The notes: generated by a model not told the origin, from the letters alone. A DNA stretch of 64,000 nt from Sinorhizobium fredii (GCF_002944405.1 NZ_CP024307.1:1-64000), one strand, 5' to 3'. Counted from the first letter of the stretch, positions 1-8,375 are shown. Made by a program: numbers and translations.

Positions 1-72
1 CAGCCAGACGGGCGGAGGCGTAAGGCATTTCCCGTTCAACACCTCAAGAACTTTGCGACGTGTCTCGGCCAC
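1..72 (-). CDS. hemE: Uroporphyrinogen decarboxylase HemE, N-terminal fragment cut by window edge
   Basis: Only the first 24 codons are inside the window. Read on the minus strand from a GTG at 72-70 they give MAETRRKVLEVLNG followed by KCLTPPPVWL, the characteristic start of HemE; in the family the next residues are the MRQAGRYLPEYR active-site segment, which would lie off the left edge. HemE decarboxylates uroporphyrinogen III to coproporphyrinogen III in cytoplasmic haem synthesis. A weak GGGA lies about 8 bases before the GTG. The gene diverges from ppsR, which is the standard alphaproteobacterial arrangement around the chromosome origin. The identification rests on a short stretch but the motif order is very specific. 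Confidence 0.85.
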   Translation of the reverse strand, partial: MAETRRKVLEVLNGKCLTPPPVWL

Positions 73-80
73 TCGCCATT

Positions 81-123
81 TCCCAATCTAAAATCAACCT
101 ATTTGAAATTGTTTCTATTTCTT
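81..123. other. AT-rich stretch, candidate DNA unwinding element with IHF-like site
   Basis: This run is much richer in A and T than its surroundings and sits on the hemE side of the DnaA-box cluster. An IHF-like sequence covers 92-104. Its role as the duplex-opening element is inferred from composition and position only. Confidence 0.4.
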
Positions 124-291
124 AGAGTCGGTGGCTATCAAGGATTAAAATCAATCCTCAGTTCATCCAACCGCCGCCGATCGCCACGCGTATCATTGGA
201 GAAAGTTCGACTGGATTGCCAACGGATCGGGAAAAGCTGAGAAAAGACAGGAAAGTCAGCATCTTGCCCAGGCGTTCGGATTTGCGATTCC

Positions 292-300
292 TGTGGACAA
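292..300 (-). promoter_or_regulatory. DnaA box (TTGTCCACA on minus strand)
   Basis: Plus-strand TGTGGACAA is the reverse complement of TTGTCCACA, one base from the TTATCCACA consensus. It is the inverted partner of the identical box at 340-348. Confidence 0.7.
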
Positions 301-339
301 GGAGTCGATCCGCGTGACAATTTGTCGTCGGCTTGAGTC

Positions 340-348
340 TTGTCCACA
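340..348 (+). promoter_or_regulatory. DnaA box (TTGTCCACA)
   Basis: TTGTCCACA, one base from consensus, facing the copy at 292-300. A GAGTC methylation site (335-339) abuts it. Confidence 0.7.
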
Positions 349-382
349 ACTGCGCCCGGGCGTTTTTCGTCCGGGCGTCGGA

Positions 383-391
383 TGTGAATAA
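383..391 (-). promoter_or_regulatory. DnaA box (TTATTCACA on minus strand)
   Basis: Plus-strand TGTGAATAA is the reverse complement of TTATTCACA, a full match to the relaxed consensus TTWTNCACA. Confidence 0.7.
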
Positions 392-399
392 CGCGACCC

Positions 400-408
400 T
401 TTTCCACG
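400..408 (+). promoter_or_regulatory. Weak DnaA box (TTTTCCACG)
   Basis: One mismatch at the last base relative to TTTTCCACA. It is counted because it lies nine bases from the box at 383-391. Confidence 0.45.
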
Positions 409-475
409 GGCCTAAGCGGCGGCCGCGATTTTGGCCGCCGGTGTCCCGGCCTATCAACAGCCTCCGGAGAATTGC

Positions 476-1297
476 GTGGAGAACCGAAAAAATTACTTCC
501 ACCTGCATCTCGTCTCCGATTCGACGGGCGAGACGCTGATAGCCGCCGGCCGCGCCGCCGCGGCGCAATTCCAGTCCTCGCACGCGCTCGAGCATGTCTA
601 TCCGCTGATCCGCAACAGGAAGCAGTTGATGCAGGTTCTCGATGCGATCGACGGCGCACCGGGCATCGTGCTTTATACGATCGTCGATCGGGAACTAGCC
701 GGCATGATCGACCAGCGCTGCCGCGAGATCGGCGTTCCCTGCGTCTCCGTCCTCGACCCGATTATCGAGCTGTTCCAATCCTATCTCGGTTCGCCGTCGC
801 GGCGCCGTTCGGGCGCACAGCATGTCATGGATGCCGATTATTTCGCCCGGATCGAGGCGCTGAACTTCACCATGGATCACGACGACGGGCAGATGCCGGC
901 CGATTTCAACGAGGCGGATGTCGTGCTCGTCGGCGTGAGCCGGACCTCCAAGACGCCGACGAGCATCTATCTCGCCAATCGCGGCATCAAGACCGCCAAC
1001 ATTCCGATTGTCCCCGGCGTGCCCTTGCCGGAGGGCCTGCTCAAGGCGACGAAGCCGCTGGTGGTGGGGCTGATCGCCAGCGCCGACCGTCTCTCCCAGG
1101 TTCGCCAGCATCGCCTGCTGGGTACGACCCAGAGCTTTCATGGCGAGGACTATACGGATCGGGCGGCGATCTCCGAGGAGCTGAAATATGCCCGCACGCT
1201 CTGCGCCCGCAACAACTGGCCGCTGATCGACGTGACCCGCCGTTCGATCGAGGAAACCGCCGCGGCGATCGTTGCCCTTCGCCCCCGGCTCAGATAG
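476..1297 (+). CDS. ppsR: Pyruvate,phosphate dikinase regulatory protein (DUF299/RP001 family)
   Basis: 273 residues, the normal family length. The family is a bifunctional serine/threonine kinase and Pi-dependent phosphorylase; the rhizobial target would be pyruvate phosphate dikinase (PPDK), with ADP as phosphate donor. The N-terminus is [20 protein letters not shown], and the nucleotide-binding loop [11 protein letters not shown] starts at residue 153. I chose the GTG at 476 because GGAGA (466-470) precedes it at five bases and the family motif begins directly after it; an upstream TTG at 431 would add 15 residues unlike the family. It is the first gene rightward of oriC. PPDK rather than PEP synthase as substrate is inferred from the taxon. 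Confidence 0.9.
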   Translation: MENRKNYFHLHLVSDSTGETLIAAGRAAAAQFQSSHALEHVYPLIRNRKQLMQVLDAIDGAPGIVLYTIVDRELAGMIDQRCREIGVPCVSVLDPIIELFQSYLGSPSRRRSGAQHVMDADYFARIEALNFTMDHDDGQMPADFNEADVVLVGVSRTSKTPTSIYLANRGIKTANIPIVPGVPLPEGLLKATKPLVVGLIASADRLSQVRQHRLLGTTQSFHGEDYTDRAAISEELKYARTLCARNNWPLIDVTRRSIEETAAAIVALRPRLR

Positions 1298-1436
1298 AGC
1301 GGAGCCCAGGAACCGGAAGGTCGCACAGCAGCCGTTCGGTCGCGCCGTTCGGTTCCGGTTCATGCGGAATCGATCATGATGATCGCATGCGACCGGTCCA
1401 GCGACCATCGTGATCTCGGAACTGCGGATTGAGAAG

Positions 1437-2036
1437 ATGACATCCTCGCTCGTGCTCGCCTCTGCCAGCCCCTTTCGGCGCGCTCTCCTGGAAAACGCCG
1501 GGCTGACATTTGCGGCCCGCGCAGCCCAGGTGGACGAGCGCGCCTTGGAACGACCGCTGGAAGAGGCGGGTGCCTCACCTTCCGAGGTGGCGCTTACACT
1601 AGCGGAAGCCAAGGCGAAGGATGTGTCGCGCCATTTCGCAGGCGCGCTGGTGATCGGCAGCGACCAGACGATGTCGCTTGGCACCCGCGTCTATCACAAG
1701 CCGAAAGATATGGCGGAGGCGACTGAACATCTCCTCTCGCTCTCCGGCAGGACGCACAGCCTGAACAGCGCCATCGTCCTCGTCCGTGACGGTGAGGTCC
1801 TCTGGCGGCATGTGTCGACCGCGCGTATGACGGTCAGGCCGCTGGAACGCGCCTTTGCCGAACGGCATCTGAGAAGGGTCGGGGAGAAGGCGCTTTCGAG
1901 CGTCGGCGCCTATCAGCTCGAAGGTGAGGGGATCCAGCTCTTCGAGAAGATCGACGGCGATTACTTCACGATCCTAGGTCTGCCGATGCTGCCGCTTCTT
2001 GAAAAACTCCGCGAATTGGGATCGATCGATGCGTGA
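1437..2036 (+). CDS. maf: Maf-like nucleoside triphosphate pyrophosphatase
   Basis: 199 residues. Maf proteins hydrolyse non-canonical or modified nucleotides (dTTP/UTP or 7-methyl-GTP subfamilies) and are linked to septum inhibition. Visible signatures are [19 protein letters not shown] at the N-terminus (the SxSPRR-type loop, here SPFRR), GSDQTM near residue 68 and the KP loop after it. The start ATG at 1437 follows a weak GAGAAG; a GTG at 1410 in the same frame is the alternative and would add nine residues. The 3' end overlaps aroE by eight bases, so translation is probably coupled. Maf-aroE-coaE next to the origin is conserved in rhizobia. The substrate cannot be assigned from sequence alone. 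Confidence 0.88.
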   Translation: MTSSLVLASASPFRRALLENAGLTFAARAAQVDERALERPLEEAGASPSEVALTLAEAKAKDVSRHFAGALVIGSDQTMSLGTRVYHKPKDMAEATEHLLSLSGRTHSLNSAIVLVRDGEVLWRHVSTARMTVRPLERAFAERHLRRVGEKALSSVGAYQLEGEGIQLFEKIDGDYFTILGLPMLPLLEKLRELGSIDA

Positions 2037-2889
2037 TTCACGTGAAACATTTTTTAACCACGCCTTCGTCACCGGCTATCCCATCAAGCATTCTCGCTCG
2101 CCGCTGATCCACGGCTATTGGCTAAAACAGTTCGGCATTGCCGGAAGCTACCGGGCCCACGAGGTGACCCCGGCGGCCTTCCCTGATTTCATGCGCAATC
2201 TGCGGGAGGGCAGCACTGGCTTCTGCGGCGGCAATGTCACCATCCCCCACAAGGAGATGGCTTTCGAGCTCTCCGACCGGCCGGACGAGCTGAGTGCCGA
2301 GCTCGGCGCCGCCAATACCCTCTGGCTCGAAGACCGACAAATCTACGCGACCAATACCGACGGGCGCGGTTTCGTCGCCAATCTCGACGAGCGGGCAAGC
2401 GGCTGGGATCGTACCTCCACGGCCGTCATTCTCGGCGCCGGCGGCGCCAGCCGCGCCGTGATCCAGGCGGTCCGCGATCGCGGCGTCAGGACGATCCATG
2501 TGGTGAACCGCACGGCCGCCAGGGCCCAGGAACTGGCTGACCGGTTTGGCGAGGCCGTCGAGGCCCATCCGATCGCCGCCCTTTCCGAGGTCATGGCCGC
2601 TGCCGGTCTGTTCGTGAATACGACCTCGCTCGGCATGGACGGCGAGCCGGCGCCGTCGATCGATTTCTCGCCGCTCGCAGCCGGCGCGGTGGTCACCGAC
2701 ATCGTCTATGTGCCGTTGAAAACGCCGCTCCTTCGCCAGGCCGAAGAGCAGGGCTTCCGGATCGTCGACGGCCTTGGCATGCTCCTGCACCAGGCCGTGC
2801 CGGGTTTCGAGAAATGGTTCGGCCGGAAACCGAAAGTCGATGAAACGCTTCGGCAAATTATTATCGAAGATATGGACGTGCACGCATGA
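2029..2889 (+). CDS. aroE: Shikimate dehydrogenase (NADP+)
   Basis: 286 residues, usual length. It reduces 3-dehydroshikimate to shikimate with NADPH in the common aromatic pathway. The shikimate-binding [10 protein letters not shown] is near residue 23, NVTIPHKE with the catalytic Lys is near residue 70, and NTDGRGF follows near residue 106. The Rossmann loop GAGGASRAV is near residue 134 and the C-terminal GLGMLLHQA element is present. The start ATG lies inside the last codons of maf (8-base overlap), and the stop overlaps coaE by four bases (ATGA), so the three genes form a translationally coupled unit. The first codons contain the parS-like palindrome. Confidence 0.95.
   Translation: MRDSRETFFNHAFVTGYPIKHSRSPLIHGYWLKQFGIAGSYRAHEVTPAAFPDFMRNLREGSTGFCGGNVTIPHKEMAFELSDRPDELSAELGAANTLWLEDRQIYATNTDGRGFVANLDERASGWDRTSTAVILGAGGASRAVIQAVRDRGVRTIHVVNRTAARAQELADRFGEAVEAHPIAALSEVMAAAGLFVNTTSLGMDGEPAPSIDFSPLAAGAVVTDIVYVPLKTPLLRQAEEQGFRIVDGLGMLLHQAVPGFEKWFGRKPKVDETLRQIIIEDMDVHA
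2034..2049. promoter_or_regulatory. parS: parS-like ParB binding site inside the maf/aroE overlap
   Basis: TGATTCACGTGAAACA matches the widely conserved parS consensus TGTTTCACGTGAAACA at 15 of 16 positions, with the core palindrome TTCACGTGAA intact. It lies 1.6 kb from the oriC interval, where parS sites normally cluster. The site overlaps the maf stop codon and encodes DSRET at the AroE N-terminus; as I recall, S. meliloti AroE has the same five residues, which would be expected if the DNA site itself is under selection. ParB binding is inferred. Confidence 0.8.
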
Positions 2890-3476
2890 TCACCGTCGGG
2901 CTCACCGGCTCCATCGGCATGGGAAAAACGACGGCGGCTCAGATGTTCCGGGAGCTCGGCGTCCCGGTGAACGACGCGGACGAGGTGGTTCACGATCTCT
3001 ATCGCGGGGAAGCGGTGGCGCCGGTCGAAGCAGCCTTTCCGGGCGTCGCCAAGGACGGCATCGTCGATCGGGCGGAGCTTTCCCGGCAGTTGCTGGCACA
3101 ACCGGAGCGCCTCGGCGAACTGGAGCGGATCGTTCACCCGCTTGTCCGGGCGAGGGAAGATGCGTTCGTGGCAAGGCACAGTGCGGCGGGAGCGGCTTTC
3201 GTGCTTCTCGATATCCCGCTGCTTTTCGAGACCAAGGCCGAGAAGCGCCTCGACCGGGTCGTCGTCGTCAGCTGCGATGCGGAGACCCAGCGAGAGCGTG
3301 TCATGAAGCGCCCGGGCATGACCGCCGAGAAATTCGCGATGATTCTCGCGCGGCAGGTGCCCGACAGTGAAAAGCGCGCCCGGGCGGATTACGTCATCGA
3401 CACGAGCGACAGTTTCGACGTTACCCGGGAGCAGGTCCGCGCCATTGTCGATCGTTTGACCGTGGACAGCCCCTGA
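2886..3476 (+). CDS. coaE: Dephospho-CoA kinase
   Basis: 196 residues. It phosphorylates the 3'-hydroxyl of dephospho-CoA, the last step of CoA synthesis; the other committed enzyme, CoaA, is encoded near 54 kb in this window. The P-loop GSIGMGKTT is at residues 8-16, followed by the [11 protein letters not shown] acceptor segment, the LLDIPLLFE motif and the ERVMKR lid. The ATG overlaps the aroE stop. Nothing unusual. Confidence 0.95.
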   Translation: MITVGLTGSIGMGKTTAAQMFRELGVPVNDADEVVHDLYRGEAVAPVEAAFPGVAKDGIVDRAELSRQLLAQPERLGELERIVHPLVRAREDAFVARHSAAGAAFVLLDIPLLFETKAEKRLDRVVVVSCDAETQRERVMKRPGMTAEKFAMILARQVPDSEKRARADYVIDTSDSFDVTREQVRAIVDRLTVDSP

Positions 3477-3577
3477 CCCGCGGCCATGAGCATCTTCAAC
3501 TGGAAAAGCAACGACATTAAAATCGGTCGCACGAACGGATCAACTGATTCGCCGAGTAGCCCGTCTTAGGAAAATTC

Positions 3578-4276
3578 ATGCGTGAGATCATTTTCGATAC
3601 GGAAACGACCGGCCTCGACAGCCGTGAGGACCGGGTGATCGAGATCGGCGGCGTCGAGCTCGAGAACCAGTTTCCGACCGGACGGACAATCCATCTCTAT
3701 ATCAATCCGGGCGACCGCAAGGTGCATCCCGATGCGCTCGCCGTGCACGGCATCACCGACGACTTCCTGAAGGACAAGCCATCCTTTGCCGACGTGGTCG
3801 AGCAGATTGTCGACTTCTTCGGAGATGCGCGCTGGGTCGCACACAATGCGACCTTCGATATCGGCTTCATCAATGCCGAGTTCGACCGTTTGGGGCTGCC
3901 GCCGATCGCGAACGATCGGGTGACCGATACGCTGGCCATGGCACGGCGCAAGCACCCGATGGGCCCAAATTCGCTCGATGCGCTGTGCCGCCGCTATGGC
4001 ATCGACAACTCGCATCGCGCCAAGCACGGCGCCCTTCTCGACTCCGAGCTGCTCGCCGAAGTCTATATCGAAATGATTGGCGGCCGCCAGGCGGCGCTGG
4101 GGCTGGTGACGAGCGAGATCAACGGTCTTGCCGTACGGGCGGACGACGGTCCGATCATCGTCATGCAAAGGGAGCGGGTGCTGACGCCGCGCCTGACGGA
4201 AGCCGAGATCGCGGCCCATGCGGCGCTCGTTTCCAAGATCGGTGCGAAGGCGATTTGGGTAAAGTACAGCGGCTGA
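3578..4276 (+). CDS. dnaQ: DNA polymerase III epsilon subunit, 3'-5' proofreading exonuclease
   Basis: 232 residues, DEDDh exonuclease fold. Exo I is FDTETTGLD at residues 6-14, Exo II is HNATFDIGFIN near residue 88, and Exo III is HRAKHGALLDSELLAEVY near residue 146, with the catalytic His. A C-terminal tail after about residue 180 would carry the alpha-subunit contact. The enzyme proofreads the replicative polymerase. It starts at ATG 3578, 101 bases after coaE, and is followed by a strong bidirectional terminator shared with secB. Placement next to oriC is common in alphaproteobacteria. Confidence 0.95.
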   Translation: MREIIFDTETTGLDSREDRVIEIGGVELENQFPTGRTIHLYINPGDRKVHPDALAVHGITDDFLKDKPSFADVVEQIVDFFGDARWVAHNATFDIGFINAEFDRLGLPPIANDRVTDTLAMARRKHPMGPNSLDALCRRYGIDNSHRAKHGALLDSELLAEVYIEMIGGRQAALGLVTSEINGLAVRADDGPIIVMQRERVLTPRLTEAEIAAHAALVSKIGAKAIWVKYSG

Positions 4277-4290
4277 AAGCCCGCAACAAA

Positions 4291-4317
4291 AACCCGGCCT
4301 TCTGAGCCGGGTTTTTT
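4291..4317. terminator. Bidirectional intrinsic terminator between dnaQ and secB
   Basis: AACCCGGC (4291-4298) pairs with GCCGGGTT (4306-4313) and is followed by a T run; on the opposite strand the A-rich flank gives a T run as well, so it can end both the dnaQ and the convergent secB transcripts. Confidence 0.9.
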
Positions 4318-4336
4318 GCACTTATTCGAGGATGCG

Positions 4337-4840
4337 TCAGTTCGTCGTCGTGTTGCTGTTGGCAACCTGGGCGCGGACTTTCTCCTCCGCCATGCGCTGA
4401 GCGAACATCTGCGCAAAATCGATCGGGTCGATCATCAGCGGCGGGAAGCCGCCGTTGCGGGTCGCGTCGGCGACGATCTGGCGGGCAAAGGGGAAGAGCA
4501 GGCGCGGGCACTCGATGAAGAGCAGCGGCAGCATGTGCTCCTGCGGGAAGCCAGATACGCGGAAAACGCCGCCATAGGCGAGCTCGACGTTGAACAGCAC
4601 CTTGTCGCCGTCCTGAGCCTGGGCGTTCAGCGAGAGAACGACGTCGAAATCGTTCTCCGCGAGCGGATTGGCATTGACGTTGACATTGATGTTGATCGAG
4701 GGCGCGCGATCGCGGGCCTGCAGCGAACGCGGGGCGCCGGGGTTCTCGAAGGAGAGGTCCTTGACGTACTGGGCCAGGATGTTGAGCGACGGGCTCTGCT
4801 GGGCCTCGCCATTGCCGTTGGATGCGGTATCAGTCGTCAT
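4337..4840 (-). CDS. secB: Protein-export chaperone SecB
   Basis: 167 residues. The tetrameric cytoplasmic chaperone holds precursors unfolded and delivers them to SecA. The fold is recognisable from [17 protein letters not shown] near residue 20, the beta-strand stretch [12 protein letters not shown], and YGGVFRVSG and [19 protein letters not shown] in the second half. The start at 4840 is preceded by GAGGAAA; an in-frame upstream start adds 14 residues without a ribosome site and is rejected. The acidic, Asn/Thr-rich tail is variable in the family. Convergent with dnaQ. Confidence 0.95.
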   Translation of the reverse strand: MTTDTASNGNGEAQQSPSLNILAQYVKDLSFENPGAPRSLQARDRAPSININVNVNANPLAENDFDVVLSLNAQAQDGDKVLFNVELAYGGVFRVSGFPQEHMLPLLFIECPRLLFPFARQIVADATRNGGFPPLMIDPIDFAQMFAQRMAEEKVRAQVANSNTTTN

Positions 4841-4980
4841 AAGAGTTTCCTCGGACTTCGAATTGGTGAGGCCATCTAGCACTTCGGACCTGGGCTTACA
4901 ACCCTCGAAGCCGGGACCGGTTCCCCGGACTGAAAGGCGTTACGGCCCCCTTCGCCGACCGGATTCACTATCGCCCTGAC

Positions 4981-5487
4981 CTACCCGGAAATCCGGTTGC
5001 CAGGCGGCGAGGGACCGTTTTCGTCGTCGTTCCTTCTGGAGAACTCGTCCGTGTCGAGGTCGATGATCGTCGGGCCGCGCGGCCGGTCGCTGCCGCGGCC
5101 GCCGGAGTAGAAGCCGCTTCCGGTCGTCAGGATCGTCAGCCGCGTCTGCAGGAAGGAGGAGATGGCGCGCCTGACCGGCGGCAGGAAGAAAATGACACCA
5201 GCGATGTCGGTGATGAAGCCCGGGACGATCAGCAGGATTGCTGCAACGAAGATGAGTGCACCGCCGAGAAGATCCGGGCCAGGGTCCTTTCCGGCCCGGG
5301 CCGCCTCCTGCACGCGGCGCAAAGTGCCGAGACCCTGGATGCGTAAGAGCAGGACGCCGGCAACTCCGCTCACTAGGACGAGCAGCAGCGTCATCGCCAG
5401 GCCGAGTTCGCGGCCGACGACCACGAAGCCGGCAATCTCTGCGATCGGCAGGCCGAGGATGACGAGGGGAATGATCAGCGACCGCAT
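4981..5487 (-). CDS. fxsA: FxsA family inner-membrane protein
   Basis: 168 residues. Hydrophobic segments cover roughly residues 3-22, 28-48 and 75-100, with the FxsA signature PIAEIAGFVVVG in the first. The tail is polar. In E. coli, FxsA overproduction blocks phage T7 exclusion by F plasmids; the normal function is unknown. The ATG at 5487 is preferred; a TTG at 5502 would add five residues. Spacing of 140 bases to secB on the same strand leaves operon membership open. It diverges from timA. Confidence 0.8.
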   Translation of the reverse strand: MRSLIIPLVILGLPIAEIAGFVVVGRELGLAMTLLLVLVSGVAGVLLLRIQGLGTLRRVQEAARAGKDPGPDLLGGALIFVAAILLIVPGFITDIAGVIFFLPPVRRAISSFLQTRLTILTTGSGFYSGGRGSDRPRGPTIIDLDTDEFSRRNDDENGPSPPGNRISG

Positions 5488-5552
5488 CGATCGTGCTCGC
5501 AAGAAGATGAGTGCAATTGACCGGTCTCCGGTTTATGGGTGCGACATCGCCA

Positions 5553-5581
5553 TTTGAATGGTTTATCCTTGCGGACTATAT
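5553..5581 (+). promoter_or_regulatory. Sigma-70 type promoter for timA-mltA-smr-xre
   Basis: TTTGAA (5553-5558), a 17-base spacer and CTATAT (5576-5581). The -10 is identical to the S. meliloti housekeeping consensus CTTGAC-N17-CTATAT; the timA start is 40 bases downstream. Confidence 0.65.
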
Positions 5582-5621
5582 GGAACACCAAGAGAAATTC
5601 TAACAGCGGTTCCGGGTAGAA

Positions 5622-6323
5622 ATGGGCTCTTTCGACTTCATCACGTTTTTTTTCCTGATCGCGGCTGTGGTCATCTTCTTGCAATTGCGCAGCGTCCTTG
5701 GCCGCAGGACAGGAAATGAACGACCGCCTTTCGACCCCTATTCGCCGCGCGAGGCGCAGGGTCCGGAGGCAAGGGACAATGGCAAGGTCGTGCAGCTCCC
5801 TCGCCGCGAGAGCAGCGCGGAGGACGAGTCCCGTTACGCCGCCATTGATGGTTTTTCCAAGCCCGGCACGCCGCTGAACGCGCAACTGCGGGCGCTCAGC
5901 GACGCAGACCCGAGCTTCCAGCCCGCCGAATTCCTCAACGGCGCGAAGATGGCCTACGAGATGATCGTCATGGCCTTCGCCGACGGCGACCGCAAGACAC
6001 TGAAAAGTCTTCTGTCCCGCGAGGTGTATGAAGGCTTCGAAGCGGCGATCGCCGAACGGGAGGCCAAGGGAGAGGTGGTCAAGTCGACCTTCGTCGGCAT
6101 CGAAAAGGCCGAGATCGTCCATGCGGAGCTCAAGGACACTGAAGAGAACGTCACCGTTCGCATCGTCAGCCAGCTCATCTCCGCCACCTACGACAAGCAG
6201 GGCAAGCTGATCGACGGCGACGCCGATTCGGTTGCCGAAGTGAATGACCTCTGGACCTTTGCGCGCGACATCCGCTCGCGCGATCCGAACTGGAAGCTGA
6301 TCGCCACCGAATCGGAAAATTGA
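5622..6323 (+). CDS. timA: Tim44/TimA family inner-membrane protein
   Basis: 233 residues. A single N-terminal membrane helix (residues 4-22, very Phe/Ile/Leu rich) is followed by a charged linker and a Tim44-like domain from about residue 90 to 230 (FLNGAKMAYEMIVMAFADGD near the start, WTFARD near the end). The mitochondrial relative Tim44 anchors Hsp70 to the import channel; the bacterial protein is inner-membrane bound and linked to envelope function. It lies 15 bases before mltA with a good promoter upstream. I would call it a Tim44 domain protein; the client is unknown. Confidence 0.85.
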   Translation: MGSFDFITFFFLIAAVVIFLQLRSVLGRRTGNERPPFDPYSPREAQGPEARDNGKVVQLPRRESSAEDESRYAAIDGFSKPGTPLNAQLRALSDADPSFQPAEFLNGAKMAYEMIVMAFADGDRKTLKSLLSREVYEGFEAAIAEREAKGEVVKSTFVGIEKAEIVHAELKDTEENVTVRIVSQLISATYDKQGKLIDGDADSVAEVNDLWTFARDIRSRDPNWKLIATESEN

Positions 6324-6338
6324 CCGCAAGGGGCGATA

Positions 6339-7445
6339 ATGGCCTTTGATCTCGAACCGGTGTCCTTTTCGGAATTGCCGGGGTGGCAGCAGGACGACCC
6401 GACTCCCGTCATCGATGCGCTTCGCCGCTGTCATCATCATGTGACGGCGGTCAAACCGTACAGGACAGGCTCTCTCGGAGTAACGGTCGCCGACCTGCTG
6501 CCCGCCTACGAGGCGGCCGGTGCCGGTTTTTCGGGAGCTGCCGCGGCGCGCGCTTTCTTCGAGGACCGCTTCGTGCCGTTCCGCATCCGTCCCGACGACG
6601 GAGGGAAAGGCTTCGTTACTGCCTTCTACGAACCGGAAGTCGAGGTTCGCGCCACCGCAGACGCGGAGTTCCGCTTTCCCTTCTACCGGCGGCCCGCCGA
6701 TCTCATCGATATTGATGACGCGAATCGGCCCGAGGGAATGGATCCTTATTTCGTTTTTGGCCGGCTTCGCGATGGCAGGATTGAGGAATATTCCGATCGA
6801 CGGGCGATCGACGAGGGACTACTCGCCGGCCGCGGCCTCGAGATCGCCTATGCCCGCTCGAAGGTCGACGTCTTCTTTATTCATGTCCAGGGTGCTGCGC
6901 GGCTCATCTATCCGGACGGAACGCGCCGCCGCATTACCTATGCGGCAAAGACCGGGCACCGCTTTTCTGCGGTCGGCAAACTGTTGATCGAGCGCGGCGA
7001 AATCGACCCGGCGACCGTCTCGATGGCGAGCATTCGCGACTGGCTCGCGGCCCATCCGGCGAAGGTCGACGAGGTCCTGTGGCACAATCGTTCTTTCATC
7101 TTCTTCCGTGAAGCGTCGGTGGAGGACGAAAGCCTCGGACCGGTCGCCGCCGCCAAGGTGCCGCTCGAGCCGGGCCGGTCGCTCGCGGTGGACCGTCTCA
7201 TCCATACCTTCGGGGTTCCCTTCTACATTGCCAGCGAGACGCTTACCCATCTCGATGGCGGCCGTCCTCTTGCACGGCTGATGCTGGCGCTCGATACCGG
7301 CTCGGCGATCGTCGGACCGGCCCGCGGCGACATCTTCACCGGCTCCGGCGAGGCGGCCGGCGCACTTGCCGGCTCGGTGCGCGCCGCTGCCGATTTCTTC
7401 ATCCTCGTGCCCCGCGCGGCCGCCGCCAGATATCGCCATGGCTAG
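6339..7445 (+). CDS. mltA: Membrane-bound lytic murein transglycosylase A
   Basis: 368 residues. It cleaves the MurNAc-GlcNAc bond of peptidoglycan, forming 1,6-anhydro-MurNAc. The MltA domain covers about residues 90-250 (FVTAFYEPEVEVRA, ARSKVDVFFIHVQGAARL), and the 3D domain about 270-345 with the conserved ALDTGSAIVGPARGDIF segment that carries the catalytic Asp. No obvious signal peptide or lipobox is seen at the chosen ATG, which has AAGGGG before it; rhizobial MltA proteins often lack a classical signal, so export is uncertain. The 3' end overlaps smr by eight bases. Confidence 0.93.
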   Translation: MAFDLEPVSFSELPGWQQDDPTPVIDALRRCHHHVTAVKPYRTGSLGVTVADLLPAYEAAGAGFSGAAAARAFFEDRFVPFRIRPDDGGKGFVTAFYEPEVEVRATADAEFRFPFYRRPADLIDIDDANRPEGMDPYFVFGRLRDGRIEEYSDRRAIDEGLLAGRGLEIAYARSKVDVFFIHVQGAARLIYPDGTRRRITYAAKTGHRFSAVGKLLIERGEIDPATVSMASIRDWLAAHPAKVDEVLWHNRSFIFFREASVEDESLGPVAAAKVPLEPGRSLAVDRLIHTFGVPFYIASETLTHLDGGRPLARLMLALDTGSAIVGPARGDIFTGSGEAAGALAGSVRAAADFFILVPRAAAARYRHG

Positions 7446-8001
7446 GGAGAAAAAGCTGTCGCCGGAGGATCGCATCCTGTGGGGCAAGGTCGCGCGCTCG
7501 ACCAAGCCGATGCCGGGGCGGCTGCAGGACCTCGAGGACCTGCTCGGCGAGATCGAGCCGCCGCCGGCGCCGTCCTCTCCCCAGCCGGCCGACGCCGGCT
7601 TGTCCGCATCGGCGAAGCCTGAGCAGGGATTTGCCCTGAGCGGCAAGGCCGAGCACCGCCACTATCCGATAGAGAGACCGGTGAAGCGGAAGCTGGCGAA
7701 GGGGCGGCTGGCGCTCGAGGCGCGTATCGACCTGCACGGGATGATCCAGAGCGAGGCGCATGGGTTCCTGCTGCAGTTTCTCCTGAAGGCGCACGAGCGC
7801 GGCTTGCGCCATGTCCTTGTCATCACCGGCAAGGGAACGTCGTTCGGCAGCGACGGCGCGTTGAAGCGAGCGGTGCCGCTCTGGTTCGCCCTTCCCGAGT
7901 TTCGCCCGCTGATCTCGTCCTACGAGCCGGCGGCACGAAATCATGGGGGCGAGGGGGCGCTCTATGTCCGCCTGGCGCGCACCAGGGGGCGTGCGCCATG
8001 A
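7438..8001 (+). CDS. Smr domain protein (MutS2 C-terminal type nuclease domain)
   Basis: 187 residues. The N-terminal half is basic and Pro-rich; the Smr domain covers about residues 95-185, with the LHG motif at 99-101 (RIDLHGMIQSEAHGFL) and ITGKGTSFGSDG at 129-140. Smr domains nick DNA or act on mRNA (SmrB cleaves mRNA at collided ribosomes). Which of these applies is unknown. The ATG at 7438 lies inside the mltA end, and the stop overlaps the next gene (ATGA), so expression is coupled. The association of mltA with smr and an XRE regulator is common in rhizobia. Confidence 0.88.
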   Translation: MAREKKLSPEDRILWGKVARSTKPMPGRLQDLEDLLGEIEPPPAPSSPQPADAGLSASAKPEQGFALSGKAEHRHYPIERPVKRKLAKGRLALEARIDLHGMIQSEAHGFLLQFLLKAHERGLRHVLVITGKGTSFGSDGALKRAVPLWFALPEFRPLISSYEPAARNHGGEGALYVRLARTRGRAP

Positions 8002-8375
8002 CGCCCTTCGGCGAGGCCATGCGCGACCTGCGCCGCCGCAAGGGGGTCTCGCAGAAGGAGATGGCGGCGGCGATCGGCGTTTCGCCGGCCTATCTTTCGG
8101 CCCTAGAACATGGCAAGCGCGGCGCCCCGAGTTTCGATTTCCTGCAGCGCGTCGCCGGCTACTTCAATGTGATCTGGGACGAGGCCGACGAGCTCTTCAG
8201 CATCGCGCGGCTCTCCGATCCGAAGGTCGTGCTCGACACTTCGGGTCTGCCGCCCGGCCACACCGCCTTTGCCAACCGCCTGAGCGAGCGGATTCGCGGC
8301 CTTTCGGGCGAAGCGATCGAGGCGATGGAAGATATTTTGGAAAAAGCCACATTTCCTGATAATGACAGGGGATGA
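7998..8375 (+). CDS. XRE family helix-turn-helix regulator
   Basis: 125 residues. A Cro/CI-type HTH covers residues 5-60 (MRDLRRRKGVSQKEMAAAI, SPAYLSALEHGKRGAPS). A short C-terminal helical region with no enzymatic motif follows. It is the last gene of the timA-mltA-smr-xre unit, overlapping smr by four bases, and lies just upstream of gyrB. It might control its own operon or gyrB; no operator was identified. Confidence 0.85.
   Translation: MTPFGEAMRDLRRRKGVSQKEMAAAIGVSPAYLSALEHGKRGAPSFDFLQRVAGYFNVIWDEADELFSIARLSDPKVVLDTSGLPPGHTAFANRLSERIRGLSGEAIEAMEDILEKATFPDNDRG

Larger units (their letters stand above)
73..475. other. oriC: Probable chromosomal replication origin (oriC) between hemE and ppsR
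   Basis: This 403-bp gap holds no credible gene. It contains four 9-mers close to the DnaA box, clustered at 292-408; four GANTC (CcrM methylation) sites at 125, 286, 302 and 335; and a comparatively AT-rich segment at about 81-160 that could be the unwinding element. At 92-104 there is a near-consensus IHF site (AATCAACCTATTT). In Caulobacter and Rickettsia, and as reported for S. meliloti, the origin lies beside hemE, between it and the RP001/DUF299 gene; the same genes flank this gap. Function is inferred from position and sites; no skew or replication data are available here. Confidence 0.85.

Noticed and set aside
3486..3569. A 27-codon frame (MSIFNWKSNDIKIG...) between coaE and dnaQ
   Set aside because: No ribosome binding site and no recognisable family; too short to claim.
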